Shown: piece after piece, positions 1 through 4,931 of the stretch
How positions within the stretch are numbered: the first letter of the stretch is position 1
Layout of the letters: each line of letters opens with the position of its first letter
NCBI GenBank assembly: GCA_025458365.1
Contig: JALOSP010000121.1
Location: 1 to 5,425 of the forward strand
DNA: 5,425 nucleotides
Direction: 5' to 3'
Source: Hyphomonadaceae bacterium
GTDB taxonomy: Bacteria; Pseudomonadota; Alphaproteobacteria; Caulobacterales; Aquidulcibacteraceae
The notes under the pieces: generated by a model
Told to the model about the DNA's origin: nothing
Database searches by the model: none
What the model saw: the letters and a program-made list of their open reading frames with translations, nothing else
Position numbers and translations under genes: made by a program

Positions 1-363
1 TGGCCGCCCCCGGTCAGCAGCGAGCGCTGCCCGATAGAGCGTGTCCACCTGCTCTGCCGTGGCCTTCAATTGGGTGGCGACGGAAGCCATGGCGATTTTC
101 AGCTCACCGACTTCGTGGGCAGTCGGCAGCGCGGCCACCGTGGTTTCGATTGCCCGCATGCGCGTGTCGAGGTTCTTGATGTCGGTATCGAGCTCGGCAA
201 TTGCCGACGCGCTGGGCAGTGCTTTGGCGATCTTGTCATCGACGATCTTCTGGCTGCGCTTGTCCAGCCACCAGAACAGGCCGAGTGCGCCCATGACCAT
301 GCCGACGATCCAGCTGACAATGACATCAGCGGCCTTCAGTGCGTCGAACATGCTGCCCATCAT
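1..363 (-). CDS. DUF2730-type phage membrane-anchored coiled-coil protein (partial, C-terminus outside window)
   Basis: A frame open from 363 to the window edge gives 121 residues. It has one N-terminal membrane helix (about 14-33, 'VIVSWIVGMVMGALGLFWWL'), a basic 'DKRSQK', then a long coiled coil with 'AELDTDIKNLDTRMRAIETT', 'ALPTAHEVGELKIAMASVAT' and 'QLKATAEQVDTLYRAALAAD'. The 'LPTA.EV..LK......' segment after a WWL-ended helix is the pattern of DUF2730 proteins, which follow the lysis genes in Mu-like phages (Mu gp25 region). The function is not established; a spanin-like or lysis-accessory role has no support from motifs. I start at the ATG at 363, which makes an ATGA overlap with the holin-like gene and has GGGAG 8 bases upstream. 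An ATG directly after it (360) is the alternative. Few residues are likely missing. Confidence 0.82.
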   Translation of the reverse strand, partial: MMGSMFDALKAADVIVSWIVGMVMGALGLFWWLDKRSQKIVDDKIAKALPSASAIAELDTDIKNLDTRMRAIETTVAALPTAHEVGELKIAMASVATQLKATAEQVDTLYRAALAADRGRP

Positions 364-659
364 GAGCCGGGCTCCCGGTCAGGCTGGCTGGCCGGGGCTT
401 TGACACCATCCATCTGCCCAAGGATCGCGTCCTCCTTGGACTTCGAGCCTGCCGAGCTGCCGAAGTAATAGCCCACCACAGACGTGGTCAGCGTCACCAG
501 GGCGCCGACCAGGATCATCACGACTTCGCCACCATCGGGCGGCACGCCGAGGATGAAGACGGTGAGCAGCACCACGAAAAAGCCAAGGATGATGCCAGCG
601 GCCAGAATGGCCGGGATCAGGCGCCCAATTGGGTGCGAGGTGTTTCGTTCCAAATTCAT
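360..659 (-). CDS. Holin-like two-helix membrane protein
   Basis: The 99-residue protein has a short polar N-terminus and a first membrane helix at about 14-38 ('LIPAILAAGIILGFFVVLL' onward). A turn 'GVPPDGGE' leads to a second helix at about 45-66 ending 'VVGYYFGSSAGSKSK', then a hydrophilic tail. 'YYFGSSAGS(K)' recurs in phage membrane proteins beside endolysins. Size, two helices, charged tail and place directly after the amidase all fit a holin that permeabilises the inner membrane and releases the endolysin. Lethality cannot be read from sequence. Two ATGs in tandem exist (662 and 659). TGAGG, formed around the amidase stop, is 5 bases from the second and only 2 from the first, so I chose 659. 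The stop overlaps the next gene's ATG. Confidence 0.8.
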   Translation of the reverse strand: MNLERNTSHPIGRLIPAILAAGIILGFFVVLLTVFILGVPPDGGEVVMILVGALVTLTTSVVGYYFGSSAGSKSKEDAILGQMDGVKAPASQPDREPGS

Positions 660-666
660 CATCGCC

Positions 667-1533
667 TCACATGGAAACTGGTTGCGTGTAGCGCCCGATC
701 ACCCAGCCCTCATGACCGCCGTAGATCACCTTCAGCCAGGAGCGGCCTTCGAACACGCCGCGCGAGAGCACCGGCACCACGGCGCCATCGGGCACCTGGG
801 CAATCACGTTGGGATTGAAGCTTGGCCAGGTGCGCAGGTTGACGCTGTCGGCAGGCGCGTTGACCTTGACGAACTGGTCGTCACCCTTGACCGGCGCGGC
901 CTCGCGGTCGGCAGCCAGGGCAGCCGGATCATCCCGGCCCATGATCCGCGCCTTGACGCTGGCCAGCGGGAACAGCGGGTTGGTGTCGGTCTTGCGGCCC
1001 GGCGCCACATACCAGTGGGTGACGACATCCATCAGGGTTGGCACCTGGGCAAACAGGAAGCTGCCCAGCGTCAGGACCGCCTCGATCTGTTCGGGCGTGT
1101 AGGCCATCCACAGCCCCGGCCCGTGGGTGGCAGGTGCTGCCTGCACGATCCCTAACGCTGCCCGGTCGAATGTCTCTCCCCACCAGGCACGTGCCTTGTC
1201 CGGCCCTGCCGGGTCCATGCGCCCGGCATTGACGATCTCGATCCCGATGGAGAAGTCGTTGCAGTTTTTCCGGTTGTTGTAGCTGGACCGGCCCGCGTGA
1301 AAGGCGGCACGACCGATCGGCACCTGCTGGACAATCGAGCCATCCCGCTCGATGACGAAGTGGACCGAGACCGAGGCCGTGTTGTCTGCCAGATAGGCAG
1401 CCGCCCGGCCCTTCTCCAGCCGGGAGGCCGTGTCATGCAGGATCAGGATGGTGGGTGTGATCACCCCGCCCATGCGGCGGGCTTGAGTGAAAGGAATGCC
1501 GGTCACCTTGCCGCGTGCCAGTCTCAATGCCAT
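667..1533 (-). CDS. N-acetylmuramoyl-L-alanine amidase endolysin with SH3-like domain
   Basis: The 288-residue protein cuts the amide bond between N-acetylmuramic acid and L-alanine in peptidoglycan, to lyse the host. Residues about 22-200 are an Amidase_2 (AmpD/T7 lysozyme-type) zinc domain. H33 (in LILHDTAS), H173 and D183 (in THWYVAPGRKTDTNP) are the expected zinc ligands. E99 (SIGIEIVN) and K181 match the catalytic Glu and Lys of AmpD, and the H173-D183 spacing equals that of AmpD. A linker leads to an SH3-like domain (about 220-283: 'VNLRTWPSF' to 'WLKVIYGGHEGWVIGRYTQP') that probably binds the wall. No signal peptide is visible, so release would depend on a holin, and a holin-like gene follows. 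I start at the ATG at 1533, with GGTGA 5 bases upstream; a GTG at 1542 adds three residues. Confidence 0.94.
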   Translation of the reverse strand: MALRLARGKVTGIPFTQARRMGGVITPTILILHDTASRLEKGRAAAYLADNTASVSVHFVIERDGSIVQQVPIGRAAFHAGRSSYNNRKNCNDFSIGIEIVNAGRMDPAGPDKARAWWGETFDRAALGIVQAAPATHGPGLWMAYTPEQIEAVLTLGSFLFAQVPTLMDVVTHWYVAPGRKTDTNPLFPLASVKARIMGRDDPAALAADREAAPVKGDDQFVKVNAPADSVNLRTWPSFNPNVIAQVPDGAVVPVLSRGVFEGRSWLKVIYGGHEGWVIGRYTQPVSM

Positions 1534-1700
1534 GAAGTTCACCAGAAGAGAGGCGCCAGCGGTTTGCGGGCGTTCTGCTTCGGGCTTGCCATGGGGGGCG
1601 GGGCGCTTCCCCCTAGACAGCGGTCAGGGGGCGGGCTTCGGTTGCTGACATCGCGGGCGGCAAAGCCGATCCGGCGTCTCGCAGACATGTGGAGCGTGGC
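1534..1700 (-). promoter_or_regulatory. Noncoding junction between early and lysis genes; probable activator-dependent promoter region
   Basis: This is the only sizeable gap in the window. It lies between the TAA of the Mor-like gene and the amidase start. In Mu-like phages such a gap carries the Mor- or C-dependent promoter, which typically lacks a good -35. I see no convincing -10/-35 pair here, so the promoter call rests on position. A bulged dyad (1609-1631) and a small GCCG-GAT-CGGC hairpin occur within it. An 11-base string, 1664-1674 (agccgatccgg), is shared with the REP-like element in gemA (2867-2877). Confidence 0.4.
1609..1631. repeat. Bulged dyad, candidate activator binding site
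   Basis: CCCCCT (1609-1614) pairs with AGGGGG (1626-1631), and inside them GAC (1616-1618) pairs with GTC (1623-1625), leaving one unpaired A at 1615 and a 4-base loop. The dyad centre is about 87 bases upstream of the amidase ATG, a position that would suit an activator site just upstream of a promoter. With no T run on either side it does not look like an intrinsic terminator. Confidence 0.4.
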
Positions 1701-2096
1701 TTAAACCTGATCGAAGGGCAAGTCCAACTGGCGTTGAAGGGCCGGTTGAAGGCCCCCTTCAAGCTCTGCCTTGAACCGGCTGACCGTGCGCAGATGGACG
1801 TCCTCGGCCAGTGCCACGGCCATCAGGCTTTCCCCGGCTTGAAGCCGCGCCAGTGCCCGGCGCTTGCGGGCTTCCCGGCCCCGGCCTGGACCGGCAGGCA
1901 CGGTGAACTTGCCAGGGCCAAGGGCTGCCTGCAACCGGGCGGCGTCGGCCTGGCCGATCAATTGGGCCAGCAGTGAGCCTTCGACCTTCAGCGGGATCTC
2001 CAACTCGGTCCCGCCACGGGCTGACAGCAGCCGCGCGGTGGCAACCTCACCGATGATCGAGGCGATCATCGCGGCCTGTCCCTTGAAGGTGCTCAT
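1701..2096 (-). CDS. Mor-like transcription activator (end of early operon)
   Basis: The 131-residue protein fits the Mor/C activator plan of Mu-like phages. An N-terminal part carries the 'IG..AA.L....GGT.L.IP' pattern (residues 15-35), and a C-terminal helix-turn-helix spans about 80-112 ('RALARLQAGESLMAVALAED' then 'VHLRTVSRFKAEL'). The N-terminal unit recurs imperfectly at 47-67, ending 'FTVP'. In Mu, Mor is the last early gene and activates the middle promoter; here too the gene closes the early operon. Directly downstream come about 170 noncoding bases and then the lysis genes, so this protein probably switches on the lysis/late transcript itself. The ATG at 2096 overlaps the upstream stop (ATGA) with CAGGTG 7 bases before it; the stop is TAA. 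Sequence similarity to Mor is moderate by eye. A generic HTH regulator is the alternative. Confidence 0.72.
   Translation of the reverse strand: MSTFKGQAAMIASIIGEVATARLLSARGGTELEIPLKVEGSLLAQLIGQADAARLQAALGPGKFTVPAGPGRGREARKRRALARLQAGESLMAVALAEDVHLRTVSRFKAELEGGLQPALQRQLDLPFDQV
1741..1780. repeat. Inverted repeats at the 3' end of the Mor-like gene
   Basis: TTGAAGG (1746-1752) and CCTTCAA (1756-1762) form a perfect 7-bp hairpin with a CCC loop. A further TTGAAGG lies at 1734-1740. GCCGGTT (1741-1747) can pair instead with AACCGGC (1774-1780). The two structures share bases and are mutually exclusive. They lie within the coding sequence and have no T run after them, so I do not call a terminator. 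Confidence 0.4.
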
Positions 2097-2299
2097 TGCA
2101 CACCTGTCCGGCGCGCCCGGTCGAGCGCGAGCTCGGCACGCAACAGATCAAGGTTGAGCTTTGCCACATGGGCGAGCTGTGCCTTCACGCCCTGGCTGAT
2201 CGCCCGGCGCCATGAGAGCGCCGCAACGGCCCTGTCATAGGCGGTGCGGGCTTCTGCCATCGCAGCCTCCAGCTCGGCAAGATCGTCACGGCTGGCCAT
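2093..2299 (-). CDS. Small helical protein of unknown function (68 aa)
   Basis: The 68-residue product is almost entirely predicted helix: 'DDLAELEAAMAEARTAYDRA' leads to 'LAHVAKLNLDLLRAELALDR'. Charged residues alternate with Ala and Leu, as in a coiled coil or helical hairpin. A short break, 'SWRRAISQGVK', separates the two helices. The ATG at 2299 is preceded by AAAGGGGG on the minus strand (2308-2315), one of the better ribosome binding sites in the operon. That fits the fact that this is one of the few junctions without an overlap (4-base gap). Its stop overlaps the start of the Mor-like gene (ATGA). I do not recognise a family. Confidence 0.68.
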   Translation of the reverse strand: MASRDDLAELEAAMAEARTAYDRAVAALSWRRAISQGVKAQLAHVAKLNLDLLRAELALDRARRTGVQ

Positions 2300-2303
2300 T
2301 GGG

Positions 2304-2582
2304 TCAGCCCCCTTTGCCGTGGCGCATGGCTTCCGGGGTCACGGTGGCCAGCACGAAGCACCCGTCCGGGGCTGACCGGTCAGGCCTGAGCACATAGGCA
2401 AGCCCATCGACACAGATTTTCACTTCGCTGCCGCCACCGATGGCATTGGCAGCCTGGGTGGCGGCCTCCAGCGACAGCGCCAGGTGCGCGCGCAGCCCTT
2501 CCACATCAAGCCCTCCGGCCCTTTCCAGGAACCGCACGAGCGCGTGGTCAGTGACTGTGACCTTCCGGGACGCGCGGCTCAT
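2304..2582 (-). CDS. Small phage protein with HALxRFLER motif (92 aa)
   Basis: The 92-residue protein begins MSRASRKVTVTDHALVRFLER. The motif H13-A-L-x-R17-F-L-E20-R21 is followed by 'GLDVEGLRAHL', an Ala-rich helix, then strands 'EVKICVDGLAYVLRP' and 'GCFVLATVTPEAM'. This helix-then-sheet layout, opening with an 'HAxxRxxER' motif, recalls DUF4258/RelE-type small folds, and I have seen similar proteins in alphaproteobacterial phages without assigned function. No antitoxin partner is apparent next to it, so a toxin role is not claimed. The ATG at 2582 overlaps the gemA stop as ATGA and is preceded by TGAGGT at a suitable distance. The next gene starts 4 bases after its stop. Confidence 0.74.
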   Translation of the reverse strand: MSRASRKVTVTDHALVRFLERAGGLDVEGLRAHLALSLEAATQAANAIGGGSEVKICVDGLAYVLRPDRSAPDGCFVLATVTPEAMRHGKGG

Positions 2583-3067
2583 TGGCCGACCTCAATCCCG
2601 GCGCGGGCGCACCAGTCCTTCAGGGCCTCGATCACCATGGCAATCTGGCGACCGTCGCGCATGGCATCAATGTCAATCGGGGCTGCTCCCCAGGCTTCTC
2701 CGAACCGCGCGCGGATGAAGGCATTGAGGCCCGGCGCCCCGCGAACCCTGGCCTCCCCGGCATCAGCCAGAAGGCGCCACAGCACATGGGCAAAGCGCAC
2801 ATCAGCCCGGCTGGCGGCGGGGCGTTGACCGGGCTTCCCACCCATACCTGTCATCCCGGACGGCGCAGCCGATCCGGGACCTCGGGCGGGCGCAGGCGTA
2901 AAGCCCGCCGCCTTCAGCCGCTCAATCACGGCGGAGACTTCCGCGTCGGTCATGTCCTTCAGGCTGGCCTTGCCAGTGGCGGCAAGTTGCAGATCACGGC
3001 GGGCCTCGGCATCGAGACCGAGTTCACGGGCGCCGACATGGACGAGGTTGTGCAGGGCGCGGTTCAT
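2579..3067 (-). CDS. gemA: GemA / Mu gp16 family regulatory protein
   Basis: The 162-residue protein has the two-part plan of the Mu gp16/GemA family. The N-terminal part (1-56) is 'LVHVGARELGLDAEARRDLQ' with 'TGKASLKDMTDAEVSAVIERL'. The C-terminal part (about 87-160) has 'RFAHVLWRLLADAG', 'GLNAFIRARFGEAWG' and 'RQIAMVIEALKDWCARAG'. In Mu, GemA is an early protein reported to alter host gene expression and DNA topology; the exact activity here is unknown. The open frame extends further upstream, but the ATG at 3067 is preferred because it forms an ATGA overlap with the DnaA-like gene, has GGAG 7 bases upstream, and begins exactly at the family's N-terminus. The linker (about 58-82) is rich in Gly, Pro, Ala and Ser and is partly encoded by a REP-like palindrome. 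The stop overlaps the next ATG. Confidence 0.9.
   Translation of the reverse strand: MNRALHNLVHVGARELGLDAEARRDLQLAATGKASLKDMTDAEVSAVIERLKAAGFTPAPARGPGSAAPSGMTGMGGKPGQRPAASRADVRFAHVLWRLLADAGEARVRGAPGLNAFIRARFGEAWGAAPIDIDAMRDGRQIAMVIEALKDWCARAGIEVGQ
2854..2879. repeat. REP-like palindromic element inside the gemA linker
   Basis: The arms TCCCGGA (2854-2860) and TCCGGGA (2873-2879) are perfect inverted copies. Inside them CGGC (2861-2864) pairs with GCCG (2868-2871) around a GCA loop, leaving one bulged A at 2872, so the element makes an 11-bp hairpin. The wider plus-strand string starting TGTCATCCCGGA and ending in TCCGGGACC matches, from memory, the interspersed palindromes common in alphaproteobacterial genomes. 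Read on the minus strand it encodes residues 63-72 of GemA (GPGSAAPSGM, followed by TGMGGK), the 'GPGS..GMTG' signature such repeats give when translated. Confidence 0.7.
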
Positions 3068-3465
3068 GGCGCATCTCCGTCGTGCAATTGGGAACAGTCT
3101 GGATGAGGAACCCAGCCCGCTGCCCACAAGCCCGCTTCCAGCAGCCGCCCATCGTCGGCTTCCGGGCAGGCGTTCTTGTCGATCATCCGATAGCCGTGGA
3201 TCACCGTCGCGTGGTCCCGGCCACCCAGGAGCTGGCCGATCTTGGTTGTCGACAGCGGCGTCCATCGATAGGCCAGCCACATCAGAACCTGCCGGGGCCG
3301 AGAGACGACGCGCGCCATACCCGGCCCACAGAGGTCGGCCTTGCTGACTTCAAAGTGCGCGCTGACCAGCGCGACCAGCACCCGCCAGCCGGGAGCGCCG
3401 ACCGGCCCTCCCGAGGCGGATGCAGGCACAGCGGCAGAAGCAACAGCGTGCGCGGCGGCGTTCAT
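3064..3465 (-). CDS. Orphan DnaA domain IV (DnaA box-binding HTH) protein
   Basis: The 133-residue product has a low-complexity Ala-rich N-terminus (1-26) followed by what reads as a complete DnaA C-terminal domain (about 27-98). The order is the family's: helix 'VLVALVSAHFEVSKADLCG', then 'SRPRQVLMWLAYRWTPLS' (55-72), then the signature 'GGRDHATVIH' (81-90). In DnaA the RDHTTVxH loop makes base-specific contacts with the DnaA box. Here Arg, Asp and both His are kept, while the first Thr is Ala86. There is no AAA+ ATPase domain, so it cannot act as an initiator by itself. It could bind DnaA boxes in host or phage DNA, compete with host DnaA, or act as a regulator. The start at 3465 overlaps the upstream stop (ATGA), and the stop overlaps the gemA start (ATGA). 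Domain assignment is firm; function is inference. Confidence 0.86.
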   Translation of the reverse strand: MNAAAHAVASAAVPASASGGPVGAPGWRVLVALVSAHFEVSKADLCGPGMARVVSRPRQVLMWLAYRWTPLSTTKIGQLLGGRDHATVIHGYRMIDKNACPEADDGRLLEAGLWAAGWVPHPDCSQLHDGDAP

Positions 3466-3701
3466 GCTGCCACCCTATCGCCGCTGTCCGCGAACGCCCG
3501 CTCCAGCTCGACCAGCCGGTCCATTTCCAGACCGGTCACCGGCATGGACCACCCACCATGGTGGTCTGAGCGGAGACACAGATCGCGCAGAAACCCGTGC
3601 TCCCCGGCGCTCAGCACCAGAGGCTTCCATGTGGCCAGCGAAACCACCCGGCTAAACCGGATGATCTCGTCTTCGGTCATGGGCCGCGCCTCGCCGATCA
3701 C
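3462..3701 (-). CDS. Small early phage protein of unknown function (79 aa, GTG start)
   Basis: I do not recognise this protein. The start is GTG at 3701, backed by a GGGAGG sequence 5 bases upstream and a GTGA overlap with the preceding stop; an ATG at 3680 is the alternative. The product begins MIGEARPMTEDEIIRFSRVV and contains 'KPLVLSAGEHGFLRDL', a polar loop 'RSDHHGGWSMPVTG', then 'LEMDRLVELERAFADSG'. The layout of two helical parts around a His/Gly/Trp loop looks like a small folded domain rather than noise. Its ATGA overlap with the DnaA domain IV gene means the two are likely translated together. No function can be assigned. Confidence 0.66.
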   Translation of the reverse strand: MIGEARPMTEDEIIRFSRVVSLATWKPLVLSAGEHGFLRDLCLRSDHHGGWSMPVTGLEMDRLVELERAFADSGDRVAA

Positions 3702-3937
3702 AGCAGCCTCCCATCATCGGCTGGTGCTGAACCGGCGCGGGCCTGCTCTGCCTCCACAGTGGCCCGCACGATGGTGATCGCCAGATCAAGCGCAGCGGCC
3801 CGTTGATCCACCACCCGCTGTGACAGCCGCCCGGCTGCCACCTGCTTGGGATAATAGCCGAACCGGATACCGCGCTCGCGCTGCAGCTCGGCCAAGGCGT
3901 CCGCAGGCGTGGCCTTCGGCGATGACCCGGCGCTCAT
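3698..3937 (-). CDS. Small conserved-looking phage protein with 'YPKQVAAGRLSQ' motif (79 aa)
   Basis: This 79-residue protein contains a pattern I have seen in many small phage proteins of proteobacteria: 'ELQRERGIRFGYYPKQVAAG' followed by 'RLSQRVVDQRAAALDLAI' (residues about 17-54). The usual form is a helix, a Tyr-Pro turn, then 'V..GRL....AD..I..MEAI'. I know of no assigned function. The second helix leads into 'VRATVEAEQARAG', so a short helical hairpin or coiled coil is likely. The ATG at 3937 overlaps the upstream stop as ATGA, and the 3' end overlaps the next gene's GTG as GTGA. An accessory role in early replication or regulation would suit the operon, but that is context only. Confidence 0.7.
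   Translation of the reverse strand: MSAGSSPKATPADALAELQRERGIRFGYYPKQVAAGRLSQRVVDQRAAALDLAITIVRATVEAEQARAGSAPADDGRLL
3707..3712 (-). promoter_or_regulatory. Ribosome binding site deciding a GTG start
   Basis: The minus strand reads GGGAGG, 5 bases before the GTG at 3701. This site plus the GTGA overlap favours the GTG start over the in-frame ATG seven codons later. Confidence 0.6.
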
Positions 3938-4188
3938 GCGCCACCGCCTGCGGCCACAGCCGCCGCATGCCGCTCGATGACCCGCTGCGTGATCGCGTCG
4001 AGGTGCTCGACGATCTGGGTGGGCTCAGCTTCGCCGACCAGGAACAGCCCGAGGATCATGGTCTCGACCACTATCAAGGCCTCGGCTACATCTTCGGTCC
4101 CATTGGCCAGCGACCGGAACAGGCCCGTCGCCAGCGCCATCACCCGCTCCTCGCCGGGCTCGGGCGCGGCTGCCAGAACCGCGCTCAT
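3934..4188 (-). CDS. Small early phage protein of unknown function (84 aa)
   Basis: I do not recognise this protein. It has 84 residues, is acidic overall and is predicted largely helical by eye. A short N-terminal segment rich in Ala, Pro and Glu precedes 'ALATGLFRSLANG', a hydrophobic stretch 'EALIVVETMILGLFLVG' (about 37-53), and a C-terminal helix 'EHLDAITQRVIERHAAAVAA'. The hydrophobic stretch contains glutamates and reads more like the core of a helical bundle than a membrane span. The ATG at 4188 overlaps the DUF3164 stop as ATGA, and the gene's own stop overlaps the next ATG in the same way. Coding status rests on these junctions and on plausible composition. Confidence 0.68.
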   Translation of the reverse strand: MSAVLAAAPEPGEERVMALATGLFRSLANGTEDVAEALIVVETMILGLFLVGEAEPTQIVEHLDAITQRVIERHAAAVAAGGGA

Positions 4189-4931
4189 GACCGTCCATCC
4201 CCGGTTGAGGTGTGCTGGGCAGCGCCGACCGGTGCAGCAGCCAGGTCAATCGTGATCGCGCTCCACTCCCCATCGGTATCGGCGCGCCAGTAGAAGCGGA
4301 TGTAGCGCTTGGTGCCGGTCACCCGGATGCTATCGCGGATCGCGGCCACACCCCGCCTCCAGCGCTCGTCAGCCACGTCCATACGCATCAGCTGAAAGAG
4401 TGCCGCCCGGTCGATCTGACCTTCCTTGCCGACGTTGAAAATGCGCTCGATCAGGGCACGGATCACATCGTGGCTGTCGCCGGTCCACTCGTGCAGGCAT
4501 TCGTCAATGATGGCCTTGGCGACTTTGATTTCCGGCCCGAACTCCATTCGTTCGCCGATCTGGACCTGCACCTTCTGGCAGCCGTCATAAGACAGGAACG
4601 TCGTGTTGCCCTTCTCGCCGCCGACCTGGACCTGATAGTCCTGGGCCAGCAAGTCCATCAGGCCAGCCAGTTCGGCGAAGCAGTAAGTCTTGAACCGGGC
4701 GACCTGATCGGACAGGTCCATGGCAAAGTGGATTTGCTTGCGCACCACTTCGTCGATCAGCTGGTCCTTGGCAGAGACCAGCCTCTCGGGCACCAGCGCG
4801 CCCCGGCTGTCATGCCAGTAGGGCTTGCCCTCCATCGACACGACATGGGCGCGGGGCTCGAACGCCGGATAGCGGGATTGAGGTGGCGGTTCGGCCTGCT
4901 TCAAGGCAGCAACGGTCTCGGCTTCAATCAT
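4185..4931 (-). CDS. DUF3164 family protein (Mu-like phage early protein)
   Basis: The 248-residue product matches the DUF3164 pattern as I know it from Mu-like phages. There is a short variable N-terminus, then 'EGKPYWHDSRGALVPERLV' (about 54-72), a basic helical stretch running into 'DEVVRKQ', and a central conserved part with 'YDGCQKVQVQIGERMEFGPEI'. Late comes 'FNVGKEGQID', followed by 'RRGVAAIRDSIRVTGTKRYIRFY'. The family usually lies between the transposition genes and gemA/mor in transposable phages; its biochemical role is not established. No membrane segment or signal peptide is visible, so it should be cytoplasmic. A strong ribosome binding site precedes the ATG at 4931. The gene overlaps the upstream HTH gene by 8 bases and the downstream small gene by an ATGA. 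The length is close to what I expect for the family, and nothing looks truncated. Confidence 0.9.
   Translation of the reverse strand: MIEAETVAALKQAEPPPQSRYPAFEPRAHVVSMEGKPYWHDSRGALVPERLVSAKDQLIDEVVRKQIHFAMDLSDQVARFKTYCFAELAGLMDLLAQDYQVQVGGEKGNTTFLSYDGCQKVQVQIGERMEFGPEIKVAKAIIDECLHEWTGDSHDVIRALIERIFNVGKEGQIDRAALFQLMRMDVADERWRRGVAAIRDSIRVTGTKRYIRFYWRADTDGEWSAITIDLAAAPVGAAQHTSTGDGRS

Noticed and set aside
484..1155. A plus-strand open frame of 223 codons across the holin and amidase.
   Set aside because: The minus-strand amidase has all zinc and catalytic residues, so the plus-strand frame is a shadow.
1539..1592. A 17-codon frame on the minus strand (MASPKQNARKPLAPLFW) ending just before the amidase start, like a leader peptide.
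   Set aside because: No ribosome binding site lies at a usual distance from its ATG, and a frame this short arises easily in GC-rich DNA. It would need conservation to be credible.
1609..1631. Rho-independent terminator after the Mor-like gene.
   Set aside because: The stem has no following T run in either direction, so it does not meet the pattern.
1664..1674. An 11-base match between the junction and the REP-like element, suggesting a second copy of the repeat.
   Set aside because: The flanks diverge at once and the TCCCGGA arm is missing, so I cannot call a second element.
2304..2582. Toxin-antitoxin pair formed with the 68-residue neighbour.
   Set aside because: The neighbour shows no DNA-binding N-terminus or antitoxin motif, and both genes are simply members of a long coupled phage operon.
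3068..3280. An N-terminal extension of GemA by 71 codons.
   Set aside because: The added stretch is Arg/Gly/Ser-rich shadow of the DnaA-like gene. The ATG at 3067 has a ribosome binding site, an ATGA overlap, and starts at the family's N-terminus.
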